DNA of 64,000 bases from Komarekiella delphini-convector SJRDD-AB1 (lineage in GTDB: Bacteria; Cyanobacteriota; Cyanobacteriia; Cyanobacteriales; Nostocaceae). A program made the translations under genes and the position numbers. The stretch spans positions 124,001 to 188,000 of the forward strand of contig NZ_VJXY01000002.1 in assembly GCF_014831675.1 (NCBI RefSeq), read 5' to 3'. Numbering within the stretch: position 1 is the stretch's first letter; each line of letters opens with the position of its first letter. Below, piece after piece: positions 18,520-26,026 of the stretch. The notes beneath the pieces are model-generated. The model had not been told where the DNA came from and made no database searches. It saw only the letters and a program-made list of their open reading frames with translations.

Positions 18520-19326
18520 TTATCCAAATCTGCCGCTGACGTAATCTCTGGTATCTTCTTGCTTGGGATTGTTGAAAATTACTTCTGTCGAGTCGTACTC
18601 TACTAAGAAGCCAATACGACCTCCTGTATCTGTAGAGCGAACGTTGAAAAAGGCAGTTTTATCAGAAACCCGCGCAGCTTGCTGCATGTTATGGGTGACG
18701 ATAACGATAGTGTATTGCTCTTTAAGTTCGTGAATTAATTCTTCTACGCGCAAGGTGGATATGGGGTCAAGAGCAGCACAAGGTTCATCCATTAATATAA
18801 CTTCTGGTTGAACTGCGATCGCTCTTGCAATACATAGCCGCTGTTGCTGCCCACCAGATAAAGCCGAGCCACTTTGGCGTAGTTTATCTTTTACTTCATC
18901 CCACAAAGCTGCTTGCCGTAGACTCCGTTCTACCAGTTCATCCATATTACCTTTGTAGCCGTTGATTTTGGCTCCAAAAGCAATATTGTCATAAATTGAT
19001 TTTGGAAACGGGTTTGGTCTTTGAAACACCATCCCAATCCGCCGACGCACCTCTACAGGATCAATCTCGGTTGCATACAAGTTTTTATTGTAAAAAAATA
19101 TCTTACCTTCTGCCCGAAATGAATCAATCAGGTCGTTGAGACGGTTATAGCATCGGATCAAAGTACTTTTGCCACAACCAGAGGGGCCAATAAAGGCTGT
19201 CACCTGATTTTTCGGAATATCTAGCCAAATATTTTGTAAGGCTAAAAACTTGCCGTAGTAAACGTTGAGATTTTCTGTGCGTAAAACGGTCTCAGTGTCA
19301 TTCACTGTACTGATGTTAGTAGCCAT
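18520..19326 (-). CDS. pstB: Phosphate ABC transporter ATP-binding protein
   Basis: ATPase of the high-affinity phosphate importer, 268 aa. Walker A is GPSGCGKST near residue 47, the ABC signature is LSGGQQQR, Walker B is VILMDEP, and the switch His is in [27 protein letters not shown] and [20 protein letters not shown] are PstB-specific. It is the last gene of pstS-pstC-pstA-pstB, 57 bp after pstA. Confidence 0.97.
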   Translation of the reverse strand: MATNISTVNDTETVLRTENLNVYYGKFLALQNIWLDIPKNQVTAFIGPSGCGKSTLIRCYNRLNDLIDSFRAEGKIFFYNKNLYATEIDPVEVRRRIGMVFQRPNPFPKSIYDNIAFGAKINGYKGNMDELVERSLRQAALWDEVKDKLRQSGSALSGGQQQRLCIARAIAVQPEVILMDEPCAALDPISTLRVEELIHELKEQYTIVIVTHNMQQAARVSDKTAFFNVRSTDTGGRIGFLVEYDSTEVIFNNPKQEDTRDYVSGRFG

Positions 19327-19383
19327 AAAGTAAGTCTAGTATTAGTTTTAGCAATGAAAATTCGCCCTGGGAATGTCACTTCA

Positions 19384-20268
19384 TTAAACTTTTTTGCGAG
19401 TTGCCCAGCGAGCGATGATACTTGTAATTAGAACCATCAATACCAAGATCAAAGAGGCTGCCCAAGCTAGTGACTGCCAATTTTTAAACGGGGAAATAGC
19501 GTATCTGTAAACCAAAACAGCAAGAGAAGCTGTGGGTCGGAATAAGCTATCGGGCCAGAAGTTGGAAAATAGAGCAGTAAATAGTAAGGGTGCAGTTTCT
19601 CCAGATGCTCTGGCGATCGCCAACGTTGAACCAGTTACAATTGCTGGTAGAGCTGCTGGCAATACCACTTGACTCACTGTTTGAAAGTTAGTTGCTCCTA
19701 AACCCACAGATGCTTGTCGCAAATCGTCCGATACTAACTGCAAAGCTTCGTCAGTAGTTCGCAAAATAATTGGCAACATTAAAATTGCCAGCGCAAATCC
19801 TCCACCTAGAGCTGAATATGAGCCTAAATTCAGTCTTACTAATGTTAAAACTACAATCCCATAGGCAAATACCCCAGCAATAATGGAGGGAACTCCACTA
19901 AGGACGTTGGCTGCAAAACGTATACCCCTGGCAACTTGAGCAGAGCTAAATTCCGTAATGTAAATCGCCCCTAAAACACCCAAAGGGATGCTAATCAGCG
20001 CCCCAATTCCTACCATTAAGAGTGTTCCTAAGATCGCATTACCAAAACCTCCGCCCTTTTGTAGAGCTTTAGGTGGCAGTTCAACAAACACGCTAGGACT
20101 CAGACTACCAAAGCCTTGAATAATCACGTAAGAAAGCACTGCTAGCAAAGGTATAAGTGCCAATACTCCGCAGGTAAATGCTATTACAGTCATTACTGTG
20201 TTAAACAGCGTCCGAGGAGACGTGGCGGAGCGAGTTAGACTACGCTCTGGAAAACTAGAAGTCGTCAT
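19384..20268 (-). CDS. pstA: Phosphate ABC transporter permease PstA
   Basis: Second membrane subunit of the phosphate importer, 294 aa with about six transmembrane helices. The permease signature loop facing the ATPase is SVGLGATNFQTVSQVVLPAA, near residue 187. PLGVLGAIYITEF and VPSIIAGVFAYG are typical PstA blocks. It starts 20 bp after pstC on the same strand. Confidence 0.96.
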   Translation of the reverse strand: MTTSSFPERSLTRSATSPRTLFNTVMTVIAFTCGVLALIPLLAVLSYVIIQGFGSLSPSVFVELPPKALQKGGGFGNAILGTLLMVGIGALISIPLGVLGAIYITEFSSAQVARGIRFAANVLSGVPSIIAGVFAYGIVVLTLVRLNLGSYSALGGGFALAILMLPIILRTTDEALQLVSDDLRQASVGLGATNFQTVSQVVLPAALPAIVTGSTLAIARASGETAPLLFTALFSNFWPDSLFRPTASLAVLVYRYAISPFKNWQSLAWAASLILVLMVLITSIIARWATRKKV

Positions 20269-20288
20269 AAATTCAACCCAAACCTACG

Positions 20289-21239
20289 TTACACTCGCTT
20301 GACTCGGAGAACGACCAACTCTGCCAGAATATTGACTACTAGCGTCAAGAAAAACAGAACTAAGGCGGCATACATTAAAGCCGCAACTTGTAAACCACTG
20401 GCTTCTGAGAATTGATTTGCCAGTAGAGAAGAGATCGTATTGGCAGGTGCTAAAAGAGAGGCGCTGATATTGTTGGAGTTGCCAATCAACATTGTCACAG
20501 CCATTGTTTCGCCCATTGCCCGGCCGAGTGCTAGCATCACAGCACTAACTATGCCCGAAAAGGCAGCTGGGACGAGAACTTTCAAAATTGTTTCCCAGCG
20601 TGTTGCTCCTAGTCCTACTGCTGCCTGACGCAAACTCGGAGGTACAGAAATCAAGGCATCGCGCGATAAAGCTGTGATGATCGGCAAAGTCATAATCGCT
20701 AAGATGATTCCTGCGGGCAACATTCCTGGCCCTGTGGGAGGGGTGCTAAAAATTGGCAACCAACCAAAGTAACTATTAAGCCATTTTCCCAAGTCAGTTA
20801 ATATTGGGATTAAAACGAAAATCCCCCAAACTCCGTAGACAACACTGGGAATAGCTGCGAGCAGTTCTACCGAAAACACAAGTACCAGCCGCACTTTTGA
20901 GGGAAGAAAATTCTCACTCAGTAAAATAGCGGTGCCAACCCCAATTGGTACAGCTATCAACAGACCAATAAAAGAACTCACAAGAGTTCCATAAATTTGA
21001 GGCAATACTCCGTAATTATCATTAACTGGGTTCCAAGTGCTGTTAGCTAAAAATTCAGCACCAAACTTTTGGATAGCGGGCCAAGCTCCAATTGCAACCT
21101 GTAATGCAATCCATAATAAGGTAGCAGCGATCGCAAACGCGAAAATTTTAGTCAGCCAAATAAAACCACGATCCAGAGATTTTTCAGCCTCAGAGCGATT
21201 TTTCATCGCTGATGACAGATTTTGAGAATTTGTAGCCAT
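20289..21239 (-). CDS. pstC: Phosphate ABC transporter permease PstC
   Basis: First membrane subunit of the phosphate importer, 316 aa with about six transmembrane helices. The ATPase-contact loop is AVGLGATRWETILKVLVPAA near residue 205, and RAMGETMAVTMLIGN near 240 is the PstC signature. It lies 214 bp downstream of pstS, with a hairpin between them. Confidence 0.96.
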   Translation of the reverse strand: MATNSQNLSSAMKNRSEAEKSLDRGFIWLTKIFAFAIAATLLWIALQVAIGAWPAIQKFGAEFLANSTWNPVNDNYGVLPQIYGTLVSSFIGLLIAVPIGVGTAILLSENFLPSKVRLVLVFSVELLAAIPSVVYGVWGIFVLIPILTDLGKWLNSYFGWLPIFSTPPTGPGMLPAGIILAIMTLPIITALSRDALISVPPSLRQAAVGLGATRWETILKVLVPAAFSGIVSAVMLALGRAMGETMAVTMLIGNSNNISASLLAPANTISSLLANQFSEASGLQVAALMYAALVLFFLTLVVNILAELVVLRVKRV

Positions 21240-21384
21240 GACTACCGACTTTCACAATTAAATCAGAGAAAAATGTGGGAGGCAACCAGATTAGTAAAAC
21301 TGTCGCCTCATCATCTCTTGAAGTTGAGATGTCAATAATTTCAAGTTCCAAGTTAAAAATGCCAATCAAGTAACAAGTCTAGCT

Positions 21385-21431
21385 AGCAGTCAAGCAGTTA
21401 TTAACTAGACATGCTTCATACTTTGACTGCT
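21385..21431 (-). promoter_or_regulatory. Hairpin between pstS and pstC
   Basis: AGCAGTCAA (21385-21393) pairs perfectly with TTGACTGCT (21423-21431). A second, competing inner stem is AAGCA (21392-21396) with TGCTT (21412-21416). No T-run follows on the minus strand. A stem at this place fits 3'-end protection of a pstS-only mRNA or partial attenuation, giving more PstS than permease. The function is inferred. Confidence 0.55.
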
Positions 21432-21453
21432 GGGTATTAACTATTGCTAAGCA

Positions 21454-22626
21454 CTACTTGCTAGCGCTAGCACCACCACCAACATTGATTTTATACTCTG
21501 GACTAATTTGATCAGCCGCAGCAGCAACTTTTGTAATTACGTTTTGGGGCAAAGGAATATAACCTAATGCAGCAGCTTGCTTCTGACCTTCAGTTAAGCC
21601 GTATTCGATAGCGGCTTCCATTGCCTTGGCTTTTGCCGCATCGGGATATTTGCTGTAAGCCAACAGCCAAGTGTAAGTAACGATGGGATATGCATCGGCT
21701 CCTGCCGGATCAGCAATAAAAGCAATAAGATTTGTCGGTAGAGTTTCTGATTCTAAGGCTTTAGATGCTGACTCTTCATTAGCTACAACCGTGTTACCAG
21801 CTTTGTTTTCCAAAGCAGCAAACCTGAGATTGTTTTCTTTGGCATAGGTGTACTCAACGTAACCAATAGAACCTTGAGTTTGTTGTACTTGGGCGGTAAC
21901 ACCTTCATTACCCTTAGCACCAACTCCCGTAGGCCAGTTGACAGTCTTGCCTTCACCAACTTTACTCTTCCACTCTGGGCTGATAGCGCTCAGGTGTTTG
22001 GTGAATACACCCGTGGTTCCACTACCATCAGAACGATAAGCAACTACAATCGGCTGATTAGGAAGCTTGGCACCTGGGTTAGCCGCAGCAATTCTCTGGT
22101 CGTTCCAAGTTGTGATTTTGCCTAGCAAAATGTCGGTATAAACTGCCCGTGGTAATTTTAGCTCTGGCACATCTGGCAAGTTGTAAGCCAGTACGATGCT
22201 ACCAGCAGTCACAGGTAGTAAAATAACACCTTTATCCTGTGGTACTTTCTTAATTTCTTCTGGCGTCATAGCAACATCACTAGCACCAAAATCTACAGTA
22301 CCCTTGATAAATTGCTGAACTCCAGCACCGCTACCAACTGACGCATAGTCAACTTGCAGATTTGGATATTTTTTATTCAAATCTGTGAACCAGGTATCGT
22401 ATATTGGTGCAGGAAAAGATGCACCGGCCCCTGTTAATTTTACGTTTCCACCAAGATCTAGTTTAGCTGGGCTAGAGGCAGTAGTATCTGTAGCAGTTCC
22501 AGAAGGAGTAGTTGTATTATCTGAAGTTTGCTGTCCGCCACAAGCAGCTAATCCTATTGTCAGTGCTAACACTGAAATTGAAGCTGTGAGACGATGATTT
22601 TTTATTACATTTACAGGTGAAAGCAT
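21454..22626 (-). CDS. pstS: Phosphate-binding lipoprotein PstS
   Basis: Periplasmic phosphate-binding subunit, 390 aa. A signal peptide ends in LAAC (lipobox Cys29), followed by a Thr/Ser-rich linker. The phosphate-site motifs GAGASFPAPIYDTWF near residue 66, GSGAGVQQFIKGTVDFGASD near 97, and RSDGSGTT near 199 are intact. It is the first gene of the pst operon, with a direct-repeat Pho-box-like element 55-84 bp upstream. Confidence 0.96.
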   Translation of the reverse strand: MLSPVNVIKNHRLTASISVLALTIGLAACGGQQTSDNTTTPSGTATDTTASSPAKLDLGGNVKLTGAGASFPAPIYDTWFTDLNKKYPNLQVDYASVGSGAGVQQFIKGTVDFGASDVAMTPEEIKKVPQDKGVILLPVTAGSIVLAYNLPDVPELKLPRAVYTDILLGKITTWNDQRIAAANPGAKLPNQPIVVAYRSDGSGTTGVFTKHLSAISPEWKSKVGEGKTVNWPTGVGAKGNEGVTAQVQQTQGSIGYVEYTYAKENNLRFAALENKAGNTVVANEESASKALESETLPTNLIAFIADPAGADAYPIVTYTWLLAYSKYPDAAKAKAMEAAIEYGLTEGQKQAAALGYIPLPQNVITKVAAAADQISPEYKINVGGGASASK

Positions 22627-22665
22627 CGCTATCGGTTCTTAGTAAATTTCCAGGTGAGCGCTTCT

Positions 22666-22710
22666 AAGATACCCTCAAATGGTAAAGCTCAAGGTAAACA
22701 AAAGGTTAAC
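22666..22710 (-). promoter_or_regulatory. Pho-box-like direct repeats and -10 box of pstS
   Basis: On the coding strand, three repeats occur: GTTAACCT, GTTTACCT (11 bp later) and CTTTACCA (12 bp after that), covering 22681-22710. This fits the cyanobacterial Pho box of 8-bp direct repeats with 3-bp gaps, bound by PhoB/SphR. A TATCTT -10-like box lies 9 bp downstream (22666-22671), the spacing expected when the activator replaces the -35 box. Pst genes are classical targets. Confidence 0.8.
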
Positions 22711-23401
22711 AAAGTGAAAAAAACATATTTTTTTTAGATGAAGATCAAACACTTATTCCCTTTTTAGTTAGATAAAATTGCTACTTTTTCAAAATTAATT
22801 TGTTATAAAATATACACTTAGAATGAAATTTATATATGTTTACAAAACCCAAACTGTGGTGTAATTTCATCTATCAGCTTATCAAAAAATATGTAAATGA
22901 ATAACAAACAATGGTATATCGCAGGTTTAATTAAGTTTAATAATAAACTTTTATTCTGCCTATGCATTGTCTTGTATAAATCTGAAGCCAATAGCTAAAT
23001 AATCTAATCGGTGAAATTATTACTAGAAAAACATTAAATTTTTTATGTACAGAGAATATTTGCGCGATCGCCCAAAATCCAATTAGTATGTTAAAAAACT
23101 ATCTCAAACATTTTGTAGCGAAATCTAGGTTAAGCTAAATTAACAGTATATATACTAGTTATTAAATATTCATTTATACATTATTGTCCCAAGTGGGGAA
23201 TTAAAACCACGCTTCAGTTACGAAAATTGGGCTATGAACGTCTGAGCTAAAATTTTCAGAACTGACAAGTTACACACTAAACGAAGAGGCGAAAAGAAAT
23301 ATGCTACTTCTTGAGGTGTCAGCACAAATTTTATTTAGATATTAATGTCTATACTGGTTTCTGTTGGTTTTCCCTTTTGCCCTTCCCTTTTTGCCTAATA
23401 A
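22711..23401. other. A/T-rich divergent spacer between pstS and bioY
   Basis: About 690 bp, strongly A/T-rich, with no supported gene. A short plus-strand frame at 23311-23511 overlaps the bioY start out of frame and has no family resemblance. It must hold the bioY promoter; I could not assign it. Confidence 0.55.
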
Positions 23402-23989
23402 ATGTTTGCCGTTTCCAATCAATTACTATGGTCTATGATTGGCTTACTCCTGACAATGGGTGGCACTTTCTTAGAAGCTCATGGCATCACCTTACCTTGG
23501 AGTTGGAGTAAGCAAGGAATTCAGACTTTTTCTTTAGGTGTCACCTTTCAGATTGGCGCAGTGTTGCTGGTAGGTTGTTTAGGGGGGAAAAATGCTGGTG
23601 CGCTCTCGCAAATTGCTTATTTAGTCATGGGATTAACCTTATTACCTGTATTTGCCGATGGCGGCGGTATCGGTTATGTCAAGCTATCTCAGTTTGGCTA
23701 TCTGCTAGGCTTTGTTCCTGGAGCTTGGGTTTGTGGCTTTTTCGCCTTTAAAGCTAGACCGCGACTAGAAACTCTCGCCTTCAGTTGCGTTTGCGGCTTG
23801 TTGACTCTCCACCTATGCGGTATTACTTATTTGATTATTAGCTATCTTTTTCAGTGGAAAGGCACAGAAAATTTACCATTAATGCAAGCAATCCTTAGAT
23901 ACTCTTGGTTTGCACTACCTGGGCAACTAGCCGTAGTCTGCGCCGTCACTGTCATAGCATTTATATTGCGTCACTTAATGTTTTATTAG
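23402..23989 (+). CDS. bioY: Biotin transporter BioY (ECF S component)
   Basis: Membrane protein of 195 aa with about six hydrophobic segments. The BioY landmark is FGYLLGFVPGAWVCGF near residue 100, after a YVKLSQ segment, and a GLLTLHLCGITYLI stretch follows near 140. BioY binds biotin and works alone or with an energy-coupling ATPase/T-component module. None of those is nearby. It lies 135 bp before lspA on the same strand, a pairing I recall from other cyanobacteria. Confidence 0.82.
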   Translation: MFAVSNQLLWSMIGLLLTMGGTFLEAHGITLPWSWSKQGIQTFSLGVTFQIGAVLLVGCLGGKNAGALSQIAYLVMGLTLLPVFADGGGIGYVKLSQFGYLLGFVPGAWVCGFFAFKARPRLETLAFSCVCGLLTLHLCGITYLIISYLFQWKGTENLPLMQAILRYSWFALPGQLAVVCAVTVIAFILRHLMFY

Positions 23990-24060
23990 TCATTAGTCCA
24001 TCTGTCCAGAGTCCATAGTCCAAAGATTGGCTCTTGACCCTTGACTGTTGACCCTTGAGA

Positions 24061-24102
24061 GAAGTCTGAGTGGAGGCTTCCTTTGATCAGAACTTCGCTG
24101 CC
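24061..24102 (-). repeat. Degenerate copy of the dispersed palindromic repeat
   Basis: The reverse complement contains GAAGTTCTGATC, GGAAGCCTC and CTCAGACTTC in the same order as the full element. The middle part is lost. It lies between bioY and lspA. Confidence 0.55.
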
Positions 24103-24124
24103 CTTGACTCTTGACTAATTCACG

Positions 24125-24601
24125 ATGTATTTAAAAAACCGCCTTTTTTGGATTGCTTCCTTCATAGCTTTTTTCTTAGATCAACTGACAAAATACTGGG
24201 TGGTGCAAACTTTCAGCTTGGGACAGACACTACCAATCTTACCGGGTATATTTCACTTCACCTATGTCACCAATACTGGCGCAGCTTTTAGTCTATTAAG
24301 TGGGAAAGTAGAATGGTTGCGCTGGCTATCTTTAGGAGTGAGTTTGGTATTGATAGCATTAGCATTGTTTGGCCCAGTATTAAATCTTTGGGATCAACTT
24401 GGCTATGGCTTGATTTTAGGTGGTGCTATGGGTAATGGTATTGATCGGTTTGTTTTAGGCTACGTCGTTGATTTTTTAGATTTTCGCCTGATTAATTTTG
24501 CTGTATTTAACGTAGCTGATTCATTCATTAGTATTGGCATTGTTTGCCTACTAATTGCCTCTGTGCAAAAAACACCGACTTCTAATCGCAGATCGCGGTA
24601 A
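24125..24601 (+). CDS. lspA: Lipoprotein signal peptidase (signal peptidase II)
   Basis: Aspartic membrane peptidase that cleaves prolipoproteins after lipid attachment, 158 aa with four transmembrane helices. Conserved blocks are DQLTKYWV near residue 19, TNTGAAFS near 50, GNGIDR with the first catalytic Asp near 107, and FNVADS with the second near 131. PstS and the lipoprotein at 320 are plausible substrates. Confidence 0.96.
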   Translation: MYLKNRLFWIASFIAFFLDQLTKYWVVQTFSLGQTLPILPGIFHFTYVTNTGAAFSLLSGKVEWLRWLSLGVSLVLIALALFGPVLNLWDQLGYGLILGGAMGNGIDRFVLGYVVDFLDFRLINFAVFNVADSFISIGIVCLLIASVQKTPTSNRRSR

Positions 24602-24913
24602 CCTAGCACTGTAAAGACTATTTATAAACAAAAGATTAAGTATTATGTATTATTGCAGAGCATAACATACCAACAAAGACAGTGGGTTGTGGTTAAAAAA
24701 TCTACCAGGGATTTTGAAACGACTAAGCCTGGGATTGATAACCCCAGGCTATTAACGAGTGAAACACTGCTCATTTCTATGTGAGATGACTTGAGCTATT
24801 GTTTCCATATATTTGCATTAGCCACCAATTATTTTAACTGGTGGTGGCTAATGTTAGATGCACCAACTATCATTGACCACAAATTCGCAGCACATTATCC
24901 TTAGCTTTTACTT
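24602..24913. other. Convergent spacer with two hairpins
   Basis: AGCCTGGG (24726-24733) pairs with CCCAGGCT (24743-24750). ATTAGCCACCA (24817-24827) pairs with TGGTGGCTAAT (24842-24852). Neither has a strong T-run, but they lie between convergent genes and may end transcription on both sides. Confidence 0.6.
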
Positions 24914-25612
24914 TTAATTACTTGGAGTAGGAGCTGTTGGCATGGAATCTGGAGTTGTACTGGGACTAGAGCCTGGTTCGGTAGTACTACCGGGATTAAC
25001 AGGTTCAGATGGTGTTGGGCTTCCTGGTACTGGAGTTAAGTTACTAGGGCTGCCAGGTTCAGGTGATGTTGGGCTTCCTGGTACTGGAGTTAAGTTACTA
25101 GGGCTGCCAGGTTCAGGTGATGTTGGGCTTCCTGGTACTGGAGTTAAGTTACTAGGGCTGCCAGGTTCAGGTGATGTTGGGCTTCCTGGTAATGGAGTTA
25201 AGTTACCGGGGTTGCCAGGTTCAGATGGTGTTGGGCTTCCTGGTACTGGAGTCAAGTTACCGGGGTTGCCAGGCTCAGGTGTGGTGACGCCTTCTGGTGC
25301 TGGAGTTGTATTTTCGGGAGTAGTACTACCAGAAGGTGTAGTTTCTTCTGGTACTGTAGTGCTACCAGGAGTGCTGGGAGTGACTGGTGTGCCACCAGGA
25401 CAACGGGAATTGAGTGGGAAATTCTCGCACAGAATTTTCATTCCTTCTGGCGACATCTTGATTTCCGTTGGTGAACTAGTGGACTCACTACTGGATTGGG
25501 CTATGGGGGATTTACTAGATTGAGCGACAGCAACACTAGTGGAGAGTGCCAAAGTTAGAGCTGTACCAATCAGGGTCAGAGATTTTCCCATCATTCTGAA
25601 AATTAACCTCAA
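24914..25612 (-). CDS. Secreted proline/glycine/serine-rich repeat protein
   Basis: 232 aa, no recognised domain. A signal peptide (hydrophobic core about residues 13-28, ending SVAVAQ) leads to a short region with two Cys (KILCENFPLNSRCPGG), then a long Pro/Gly/Ser/Thr tail. The tail contains five tandem 18-aa units of the form EPGSPSNLTPVPGSPTSP. The N-terminal Cys-containing part is the only portion likely to fold. The tail may be a flexible wall-spanning or surface linker. Exported location is inferred from the signal peptide. Confidence 0.72.
   Translation of the reverse strand: MRLIFRMMGKSLTLIGTALTLALSTSVAVAQSSKSPIAQSSSESTSSPTEIKMSPEGMKILCENFPLNSRCPGGTPVTPSTPGSTTVPEETTPSGSTTPENTTPAPEGVTTPEPGNPGNLTPVPGSPTPSEPGNPGNLTPLPGSPTSPEPGSPSNLTPVPGSPTSPEPGSPSNLTPVPGSPTSPEPGSPSNLTPVPGSPTPSEPVNPGSTTEPGSSPSTTPDSMPTAPTPSN
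25002..25271. repeat. 54-bp minisatellite, five units
   Basis: Five tandem 54-bp units (25002, 25056, 25110, 25164, 25218), in frame with the gene on the minus strand, each 18 codons. The three central copies are nearly identical, a sign of recent duplication. Both strands stay open through the array. Confidence 0.93.
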
Positions 25613-26026
25613 CGGAACTCTCGACTTATTAAATCAGACAATGAGATTTATAAAATCTGCCTAAATGAGGATGTTTACGTTTGTTTCAGAATTTGTTTAT
25701 GTGCTAAAGCGGGAAAATTAAATCCTTCATTTCTTGATTAGTAGTGTTTAAAATTACAAAAATCAAAGGATTGGTTGTTTTTTTTAAATAGAAAAAGCAG
25801 ATAAAATCAGCACTTGACAATTGTAAAACCAATAATGTCTCTATAGATAAGTGACAAAATTAACAATGTAGTTACACTTTGTAGATATTTTTGGGTATAA
25901 AATTAAATCTTTGATAATTACGTACAGCCAATTTATTCTTTGGCTTATGAGTAAAATGGTGGAAGATTAACATTTGAGATTGTAATTGCCCCGATTTTTC
26001 ACTAAAAAGTGTGATGTGAATAGCCG
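25613..26026. other. A/T-rich divergent spacer before the FHA-PBP gene
   Basis: About 410 bp, A/T-rich, with no open frame worth calling and no clear operator. It must contain divergent promoters. Confidence 0.5.

Noticed and set aside
23311-23511. 66-codon plus-strand frame before bioY
   Set aside because: It overlaps the bioY start in another frame and has no recognised features.
25002-25271. Possible CRISPR-like repeats
   Set aside because: The units are directly tandem with no unique spacers, and no cas genes are nearby.
24942-25523. 193-codon plus-strand frame opposite the Pro-rich protein
   Set aside because: It is the mirror of the 54-bp repeat composition. The minus-strand frame has a signal peptide and Cys-containing domain, and this one has neither.
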